From contig JAJPYU010000140.1 of NCBI GenBank assembly GCA_021204765.1, forward strand, positions 1-5,061: 5,061 bases of DNA, given 5' to 3'. The first letter of the stretch is position 1. Every line of letters begins with the position of its first letter. Under the pieces are notes generated by a model, which saw nothing but the letters and a program-made list of their open reading frames with translations, was not told where the DNA came from and made no database searches. Of the stretch, positions 1-3,900 are shown piece by piece. The translations under genes were made by a program, and so were the position numbers. The DNA is from Clostridiales bacterium (GTDB lineage Bacteria; Bacillota; Clostridia; Lachnospirales; Lachnospiraceae).

Positions 1-1178
1 ATTCCGAATGTGCGGAATAGCCTTTCAAGGACGAAAGCCACACGGGCCATGTATCCTATATTTTCAAGGATGGACAGCATGAAGAACAGTACGATCATCT
101 GGGGAATGAAGCCGATGACTGCTCCCACGCCCGCCAGTATACCGTCATTCACGAGACCGTTCAGCCAGTCGGCGGCACCCACGGCGGCCATGCCGTTGCT
201 CACGGCTCCGATGATCCACTCGCCGAAGAGCACGTCATTTACCCAGTCCACAAGGAAAGAGCCCAGAGGACCCATGGCCACCCAGAACACACAGAACATG
301 GCTCCGGCGAAAATGGGAAGACCAAGGATACGGTTGGTGACTATGCGGTCTATCTTATCGGAAATGGTCATTTCATGAAGGCTTGACGCCTTATGGATGG
401 CAGTGTCACAGAGCTTTCCGATGTAGGAATATCTCTGGTTGGTGATGATGCTCTCGGAATCATCCTCCATCTCATCCTCGCAGACAGCGATGTGAGACTC
501 AATGTGATCCATAAGTACTTTTGGAAGATCAAGCTCCTCCTGTATTTTTTCATCTCTCTCGAACAGCTTGATGGCATACCAGCGGAGGTTGTCTTTTGAG
601 ACCTCGTTTTCAATGGACTCCTCGATGTGAGCCAGAGCGTGCTCCACGCTGCCGGTAAAGACATGCAGAGGCTCCACGCTCTTCGCTGCCTTTGCCCTCT
701 TTACGGCCTCCTCGGCGGCATCGAATCCGCCCTCGCCCTTTAATGCGCTGATCTCTATGACTGCGCAGTGCATCTGGTCAGCAATCTTTTTCACGTCGAT
801 CTTGTCGCCGTTTTTCCGGACGATATCCATCATATTGATGGCCATTACCACCGGGATGCCCAACTCCATGAGCTGTGTAGTAAGATATAAATTTCGTTCA
901 AAATTGGTTCCGTCCACGATATTAAGAATGGCATCGGGACGCTCATTTACCAGATAGGTACGGGATACCACTTCCTCCATGGTGTAGGGGGACAGTGAAT
1001 AGATGCCGGGCAGGTCCTGGATGATGACCTCCCCTTTGTAGCCCTTTAACTTTCCTTCTTTCTTCTCAACGGTGACGCCGGGCCAGTTTCCCACATACTG
1101 GGAACTTCCTGTCAGCTGATTGAACAGGGTCGTCTTTCCGCTGTTTGGGTTGCCCGCAAGGGCGATCTTGATACTCAT
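1..1178 (-). CDS. feoB: FeoB ferrous iron transporter, N-terminal 392 residues (runs off left edge)
   Basis: This is the N-terminal part of the membrane protein that imports Fe(II) with help from a cytosolic G domain. The G motifs are clear: G1 GNPNSGKT (residues 9-16), the switch I segment NWPGVTVEKKEG (31-42), G3 DLPG (55-58) followed by IYSLSPYTMEE, G4 NMMD (115-118) and G5 SALKGEG (144-150). A helical linker follows, rich in Glu and Asp (about 170-270), with an acidic stretch CEDEMEDD at 233-240. The first membrane segments begin near ILGLPIFAGAMFCVFWVAMG (284-303). The Gate-type motif NDGILAGVGAVIGFIPQ and the conserved GYMARVAFVLERLFRTFG lie close to the edge. FeoB proteins are usually 600-800 residues, so roughly half is missing. 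The ATG at 1178 has a GGAG ribosome site (1188-1191) about 9 nt upstream and begins directly before the P-loop, as usual. It is the third gene of the feo operon. Confidence 0.97.
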   Translation of the reverse strand, partial: MSIKIALAGNPNSGKTTLFNQLTGSSQYVGNWPGVTVEKKEGKLKGYKGEVIIQDLPGIYSLSPYTMEEVVSRTYLVNERPDAILNIVDGTNFERNLYLTTQLMELGIPVVMAINMMDIVRKNGDKIDVKKIADQMHCAVIEISALKGEGGFDAAEEAVKRAKAAKSVEPLHVFTGSVEHALAHIEESIENEVSKDNLRWYAIKLFERDEKIQEELDLPKVLMDHIESHIAVCEDEMEDDSESIITNQRYSYIGKLCDTAIHKASSLHEMTISDKIDRIVTNRILGLPIFAGAMFCVFWVAMGPLGSFLVDWVNDVLFGEWIIGAVSNGMAAVGAADWLNGLVNDGILAGVGAVIGFIPQMIVLFFMLSILENIGYMARVAFVLERLFRTFG

Positions 1179-1221
1179 AGCTTTGCTCTCCTCTCTGTTG
1201 ATTCAGCTCTGCATGCACTCT

Positions 1222-1249
1222 CACTAAATTCGCTTACGCTCATTAAGTG
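1222..1249 (-). repeat. Small hairpin in the feoA2-feoB spacer, possibly a dispersed intergenic repeat
   Basis: The arms CACTAAAT (1222-1229) and ATTAAGTG (1242-1249) pair with one mismatch around a 12-nt loop that carries AGCGTAAGCG on the minus strand. The neighbouring 1246-1263 also starts and ends with AGTG/CACT-type ends. The composition and the GAGCGTAAGCGAA core resemble short intergenic repeats I associate with Lachnospiraceae genomes. That resemblance is from memory, and only one copy is present here. It sits inside the feo transcript between the second feoA and feoB, so it could act as an RNA element that tunes FeoB expression. Confidence 0.35.
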
Positions 1250-1335
1250 TTCGTAGTAGCACTAAAAAAACCCGTTTGTTTCTCTGGTTCGGATTAACTC
1301 TGCCTGTTTGTAATCTTGATACTTTTAAAATTTTT

Positions 1336-1557
1336 TCATTCGACTTCCACCAGCTCAGCGTCCGCCTTGCGGATACTCAGCTCGTAGCCGCGAACATTTA
1401 ATTCGATGGGATCTCCTAAGGGCGCCACCTTTCTCACCATGACCTGCACACCCTTGGTCAGACCCATGTCCATGATGCGGCGTCTGGTCGGTCCCTCGCC
1501 GTGGAGGCGTTTCACCACCGCGGTGCCATTGACTTCAACATCCTTTAGTGTCTTCAT
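1336..1557 (-). CDS. feoA: FeoA family protein (second FeoA of the operon)
   Basis: This is a 73-residue cytosolic SH3-like protein of the FeoA family, which supports FeoB-mediated Fe(II) uptake, probably by contacting the cytosolic part of FeoB. The sequence has the family hallmarks in order: an opening strand LKDVEVNGTAVVKRLHGEG (4-22), the helix TRRRIMDMGLTKGVQV (24-39), and the C-terminal signature APLGDPIELNVRGYELSIRK (45-64) ending in a short acidic tail. Length is typical (about 70-80 aa). The ATG at 1557 has an excellent AAGGAGG site (1564-1570) at 6-nt spacing. It lies 144 nt after the first feoA and 157 nt before feoB, so the operon is looser than usual. It differs clearly from the upstream FeoA and is the one closer to the canonical family pattern. 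Confidence 0.95.
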   Translation of the reverse strand: MKTLKDVEVNGTAVVKRLHGEGPTRRRIMDMGLTKGVQVMVRKVAPLGDPIELNVRGYELSIRKADAELVEVE

Positions 1558-1701
1558 GCTCTCCCTCCTTTTAAAATTTTGGTCGTTTACTGCATTGTTT
1601 TGTGTTTCCTGCCGCTTTCTTCTTTCCGCCTTTGCTTTTTTTCTCCTGCTCCGATCAGATAAGTAATAAAAGAAATACCATCGATAAGTTTAAGCCCCTT
1701 A
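1558..1701 (-). other. Spacer between the two feoA genes, purine-rich, no gene seen
   Basis: These 144 nt are strongly A/G-rich on the coding (minus) strand. No frame here gives a credible small protein: the ATGs found are followed by stops within at most eight codons. Apart from the AAGGAGG ribosome site for the second feoA (1564-1570), I see no promoter or terminator. The two feoA genes are therefore probably cotranscribed across this gap. Confidence 0.5.
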
Positions 1702-1914
1702 CTATACCATGATCCGGTTAGCCATAGTCTTATCAAGTGCGATCCTGGAATCCTTCACCTGGATGATCACGTTGCCGCCCAGGCCGTTTACCACCTTGAC
1801 AGCCTCATCCACCACCAGACCCAGCTCAGCCAGGTGCTGTCTGATCTCATCCCTGCCGCTGATCCGCTTTATTACGGCTACCTCTCCGGGTTTGACAAAA
1901 GATAAAGGCATCAT
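1702..1914 (-). CDS. feoA: FeoA family protein (first gene of feo operon)
   Basis: This is a 70-residue FeoA-domain protein, a small SH3-like cytosolic partner of FeoB in ferrous iron import. Visible family features are PLSFVKPGEVAVIKRISG (3-20), the helix RDEIRQHLAELGLVVDEAVKVV (21-42), a glycine turn NGLGGNVIIQVKDSRIALDK (43-62) and the terminal ANRIMV. It belongs to the FeoA variant that lacks the GDPIE motif seen in the second FeoA, so the two are paralogues rather than a duplication of one gene. Two adjacent ATGs (1914 and 1911) are possible starts. The AAAGGAGG site (1920-1927) stands 5 and 8 nt from them, so both fit. It is the first gene after a strong promoter at 1951-1979 and is probably iron-repressed through the dyads around that promoter. 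Confidence 0.94.
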   Translation of the reverse strand: MMPLSFVKPGEVAVIKRISGRDEIRQHLAELGLVVDEAVKVVNGLGGNVIIQVKDSRIALDKTMANRIMV

Positions 1915-1931
1915 AAAAACCTCCTTTCGCA

Positions 1932-1942
1932 GTTAATCTAAC
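1932..1942. promoter_or_regulatory. Dyad GTTA-ATC-TAAC in the feo leader, candidate metalloregulator site
   Basis: A perfect 4-bp inverted repeat (GTTA and TAAC, 3-nt centre) lies just downstream of the predicted transcription start and upstream of the ribosome site. Half sites of the GTTAG/CTAAC kind are characteristic of DtxR/IdeR-type operators. On its own the site is short, and the support comes from two related dyads nearby. Confidence 0.35.
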
Positions 1943-1949
1943 CGTACAA

Positions 1950-1969
1950 TAGTTTAATACTGCTAACTA
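1950..1969. promoter_or_regulatory. Dyad overlapping the feo -10 and spacer, candidate iron-repressor operator
   Basis: TAGTT and AACTA form a perfect 5-bp inverted repeat with a 10-nt centre, covering the -10 box and most of the spacer. A repressor bound here would directly exclude RNA polymerase. The minus-strand half TTAGTTA (1964-1970) occurs again in the opposite orientation at 1993-1999. A DtxR/IdeR/MntR-like regulator is the natural guess for an feo operon in Clostridia. Fur is less likely because no GATAATGAT-type 19-bp box is seen. Confidence 0.45.
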
Positions 1970-1979
1970 AAGTTGTCAA
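1951..1979 (-). promoter_or_regulatory. Sigma-A-type promoter of the feoA-feoA-feoB operon
   Basis: On the minus strand a perfect -35 TTGACA (1979-1974) is followed by a 17-bp spacer and a -10 TAAACT (1956-1951). Transcription should start near 1944, giving a leader of about 30 nt before the feoA start at 1914. The surrounding DNA is AT-rich. Spacing and hexamers make this the best promoter in the window. Confidence 0.8.
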
Positions 1980-1981
1980 GC

Positions 1982-1997
1982 ACTTACATATGTTAGT
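1982..1997. promoter_or_regulatory. Dyad centred on ACATATGT just upstream of the feo -35
   Basis: ACTTACATATGTTAGT is palindromic except for one mismatched pair, with a perfect 8-bp core. Its right side continues into TTAGTTA (1993-1999), the same heptamer that occurs inverted at 1964-1970 inside the promoter spacer. The pair of inverted heptamers flanks the -35 box, as expected for cooperative repressor binding or an activator site. Confidence 0.35.
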
Positions 1998-2004
1998 TAT
2001 ACAC

Positions 2005-2095
2005 AAAATTAATAAAGGGTCTGCATAAGGTATTTCGGTAGTTTTCACAAATCATACAAAATACTTGCGAAAACAGAAATACATCATGCAGACCC
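2005..2095 (-). terminator. Very long hairpin plus U-rich tail ending the BMC operon
   Basis: On the minus strand the arm GGGTCTGCAT (2095-2086) pairs perfectly with ATGCAGACCC (2026-2017). Inside it GTATTTC (2082-2076) pairs with GAAATAC (2036-2030), and then GTTTTCGCAA (2074-2065) pairs with TTGTGAAAAC (2050-2041) including one G-U pair, leaving a 14-nt loop. The T-rich stretch TTTATTAATTTT (2016-2005) follows directly. It starts 8 nt after the stop of the last BMC-operon gene and ends 25 nt before the feo -35 box, so it is well placed as an intrinsic terminator insulating the two operons. The stem is much longer than a usual terminator and the U tract is interrupted, so another role is possible. 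Confidence 0.7.
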
Positions 2096-2102
2096 GTCGG
2101 GG

Positions 2103-2621
2103 CTAACATGCTGTGATCAGCCGTTCAAGCTCTTTTCTCACATCCTTTTCCACCGGCAGGAGCTGCCGCTTCGTATAGGCCGCATCCATCCGGTCTCTTA
2201 TCCTTACCAGCTCATCCCTGTCCACATACTTAAGGAAAGGTATCACCTGTCCGATCATGGCTCTCTTCATCAGATTGGTAGTGGAATCCGACTGGGGCGG
2301 CCTGGGCTCTGTCATGAGATCAGCCACTATACCGCAGGCTTCGGCCTGCTCCCTCCCGGAGGCACCCAAAAGGCAGCTCTCAAAAAGCTCCAGGTGCTTC
2401 TGAATGTCCTCCAGGAATTTGTCGCAGAGGATATCCCTCTCAGTCCGCACATGGCTGCCGCCTACCCAGTTGACTACGCTGCTGCCCAGCTTCGATGAGC
2501 GCTTGCCGCTGTTTAGCTTTGATCCCATATTCCGGACAGACTCGGTGAAATCATCGTAAATATCCGCTGTCCGGCCGGCAAGCTCCAACAGGGAGCTGTT
2601 CTCAACTATATTATCATCCAT
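2103..2621 (-). CDS. Uncharacterised helical protein at the end of the BMC operon
   Basis: I do not recognise this 172-residue protein. It appears soluble and mostly helical, with no signal peptide or membrane segment. The N-terminal part (about 9-36) forms an amphipathic helix (LLELAGRTADIYDDF core). A Lys/Ser/Gly-rich linker (36-50) leads to NWVGG (51-55), then charged helices, a Pro-rich turn PRPPQ (106-110) and a basic/acidic C-terminal pair of helices ending in a terminal Cys. Cysteines are scattered (66, 83, 96, 172) and do not form a metal motif. I chose the ATG at 2621 because GGAGA (2627-2631) lies 5 nt before it. In-frame ATGs at 2633 and 2648 would extend the protein to 181 residues but have no visible ribosome site. 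Being last in a shell-protein string suggests a scaffolding, assembly, cargo or regulatory role in the compartment, but this is inference only. Confidence 0.8.
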   Translation of the reverse strand: MDDNIVENSSLLELAGRTADIYDDFTESVRNMGSKLNSGKRSSKLGSSVVNWVGGSHVRTERDILCDKFLEDIQKHLELFESCLLGASGREQAEACGIVADLMTEPRPPQSDSTTNLMKRAMIGQVIPFLKYVDRDELVRIRDRMDAAYTKRQLLPVEKDVRKELERLITAC

Positions 2622-2626
2622 ATCAG

Positions 2627-2631
2627 TCTCC
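2627..2631 (-). promoter_or_regulatory. Shine-Dalgarno site deciding the start of the last BMC-operon gene
   Basis: GGAGA on the minus strand stands 5 nt upstream of the ATG at 2621. The two earlier in-frame ATGs (2648, 2633) lack a comparable site: 2648 is preceded by GCAGCAGC and 2633 only by a poorly spaced GGGA. An in-frame TGA about 16 nt upstream of 2648 rules out any longer form. Confidence 0.45.
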
Positions 2632-2676
2632 ATATCCCGGGAAATCATGCTGCTGCGAAAATATCAAAAATTCCAC

Positions 2677-2976
2677 TTACGCCCCATGGAACACGGTCTT
2701 CTCCCCATAAGCCGTGTAATTATCCACTATACCGCAGATGACCAGGTCAAAAATGCCGTAGTCATCATTGAAGATCATATTTCCGGCACCGCCGTCCGTG
2801 TTCACTATGACCGTATCCCCCACACCTGCATCCACGCAGTCAAAAGCGATCATTCTAGGCCCCTCCGGACTGCCGGTGACGGGGTCAAAATATTCCACCA
2901 GCATCAGCTTATATCCGTAATATCCGTCATCCTTTACGGTGGAGATCACGTTCCCCACCACTTTCGCCAGGCGCAT
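2677..2976 (-). CDS. EutN/CcmL/PduN family microcompartment vertex protein (99 aa)
   Basis: This is a BMC-P shell protein of the EutN/CcmL family, whose pentamers cap the vertices of the polyhedral shell. The family pattern is visible throughout: MRLAKVVGNVISTVKDDGYYGYKLMLVEYFD (1-31), the acidic and Gly/Pro loop GSPEGPRMIAFDCVDAGVGDTVIV (35-58), the glycine-rich NTDGGAGNMIF (59-69) and the closing strand IFDLVICGIVDNYT (75-88), then a short tail. Length is normal (85-100 aa). It differs strongly from the neighbouring 88-residue paralogue. The ATG at 2976 has only a distant AGAGG, about 10 nt away, as ribosome site. It follows an 89-nt spacer with possible RNA structure, the longest gap among the BMC genes here, which may set its own level relative to the upstream shell genes. 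Confidence 0.93.
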   Translation of the reverse strand: MRLAKVVGNVISTVKDDGYYGYKLMLVEYFDPVTGSPEGPRMIAFDCVDAGVGDTVIVNTDGGAGNMIFNDDYGIFDLVICGIVDNYTAYGEKTVFHGA

Positions 2977-3003
2977 ATTCTCTTAACCTCTCCCAGTATT
3001 ACT

Positions 3004-3066
3004 CAGACCGCCTGTTCTTCCCTCACCGGCAGCAAAGCACCCGCTGCGGAAAAGTAAGACCGGTCT
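3004..3066 (-). other. Potentially structured RNA spacer between the two vertex-protein genes
   Basis: Within the 89-nt gap, AGACCG (3066-3061 on the minus strand) can pair with CGGTCT (3010-3005), enclosing a second hairpin CC-GCAGC / GCTGC-C-GG (3049-3026, one bulged base, 9-nt loop). The outer arm also belongs to a 10-bp palindrome AGACCGGTCT (3057-3066). There is no U tract, so it is not an obvious terminator. It could be a processing or stability element in the operon mRNA. The stems are short and could arise by chance. Confidence 0.3.
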
Positions 3067-3332
3067 CAAAGCTCCTCATTATAAGTATCGATAAATCCCA
3101 CGATAGCCACATCCACCGGTATGGCTCCCGCGCGATAGATACGGCAGGCTTCCTTGGATCCGATCATATAAATATGATCTCCGATCCCTGCCTGCCTTGT
3201 ATGATCCGCCGCCACGATAAGTTCCGCCTCCCTGCCTTTCTCCAGTTTGCGGACTAAAAGAAGTGGAATCCTTTCCAATCCGGGATCTTTTACCGTGGCC
3301 ACCACAGATCCGACCACTATTCCGTCATACAT
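3066..3332 (-). CDS. EutN/CcmL/PduN family microcompartment vertex protein (88 aa)
   Basis: This is a small BMC-P shell protein predicted to form pentamers that close the shell vertices. The fold pattern is clear: GIVVGSVVATVKDPGLERIPLLLVRKL (4-30), a loop with Lys and Glu, the strand AELIVAADHTRQAGIGDHIYMIG (36-58), and the family's closing strand VDVAIVGFIDTYNEEL (73-88). It shares the V-G-x-V-x-x-T-V-K-D-x-G start and the A-G-x-G-D core with the downstream 99-residue paralogue but little else, so the two are old paralogues. The ATG at 3332 is supported by GGGAGGT (3341-3347) 8 nt upstream; an ATG at 3328 is in another frame. It starts 18 nt after the PduT-like gene, consistent with cotranscription. 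After its TGA the same frame stays open for another 20 codons, probably by chance. Confidence 0.92.
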   Translation of the reverse strand: MYDGIVVGSVVATVKDPGLERIPLLLVRKLEKGREAELIVAADHTRQAGIGDHIYMIGSKEACRIYRAGAIPVDVAIVGFIDTYNEEL

Positions 3333-3350
3333 CCCAGTGTACCTCCCTCA

Positions 3351-3896
3351 TCAGCCTATAGCCTTAAGCATATCCGGGTGGGGCGAGGGGATGACCACGC
3401 TTTTGGCCATCAGCCCCTGCGTCTCCGGCAGAGCCTCAGCAGCCTCGATGGACGAGCGCACCGCAGCCACCTCACCGGTAAGGAGAATAAAAGACTTGCC
3501 TCCCAGTCCCCGTCCCAGCCGCACTTCCAGCAGATCCACATCCGCGGCTTTCGACGCAGCATCCGCCGCATGCACCGCTGCGCAGAGGGAATATGTCTCC
3601 ATAATTCCCAGGGCATCCAGGCGGTCCACCATGGTACAGGCAGAGATGGCGGGGGCTACCTGGGGATCCACATTGGGAATCACCAGGCTGTCAACCAACA
3701 GGTTATCAGACACCCGGGCACCCGCCTGGACAGAAGACTGCACAGCCGCAACATCCCCGGTCACCACTATATAGTATTTCCCGGCACAGACACAGCCGGC
3801 ACTGACCAGCTCCACCTCAGCCGCCTTGAGCATAGCGTCACAGGCTTCCATGCCCGTAGGTATGCTCATAAGTTCATTCATCCCGATCGCGCTCAT
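3351..3896 (-). CDS. pduT: PduT-like tandem BMC-domain shell protein (181 aa)
   Basis: Two BMC domains in one chain (about 3-87 and 94-178) make this a trimeric pseudohexamer-forming facet protein. Domain 1 starts MNELMSIPTGMEACDAMLKAAEVEL and contains SAGCVCAGKYYIVVTGD. Domain 2 repeats the pattern with ALGIMETYSLCAAVHAADAASKAADVDLLEVRLGRGLGGKSFILLTGEVAAV. Length matches PduT (about 184 aa). Cys37 in the CVCAGK loop corresponds by my recollection to the pore cysteine of PduT that binds a [4Fe-4S] cluster at the three-fold axis; the nearby Cys35 is an extra candidate. In PduT-type proteins this cluster is thought to pass electrons across the shell with PduS, whose gene lies 4 nt upstream here. 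The start at 3896 begins just after the PduS stop with only a weak GGGCGGTG ribosome site, suggesting translational coupling. Confidence 0.93.
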   Translation of the reverse strand: MSAIGMNELMSIPTGMEACDAMLKAAEVELVSAGCVCAGKYYIVVTGDVAAVQSSVQAGARVSDNLLVDSLVIPNVDPQVAPAISACTMVDRLDALGIMETYSLCAAVHAADAASKAADVDLLEVRLGRGLGGKSFILLTGEVAAVRSSIEAAEALPETQGLMAKSVVIPSPHPDMLKAIG

Positions 3897-3900
3897 ACTG

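Noticed and set aside
1915..2102. Riboswitch or Fur box in the feo upstream region
   Set aside because: The predicted leader is only about 30 nt, too short for a known riboswitch, and no GATAATGAT-like 19-bp Fur palindrome is seen; the dyads fit a DtxR-type site better.
2647..3057. Plus-strand open frame of 136 codons across the 99-aa vertex gene
   Set aside because: Antisense to a clear EutN-family gene, with low-complexity composition and no recognisable motif.
3006..3068. Stop-codon read-through adding about 20 residues to the 88-aa vertex protein
   Set aside because: The frame after the TGA is open for 20 codons, but this happens often by chance and the protein already has a normal family length.
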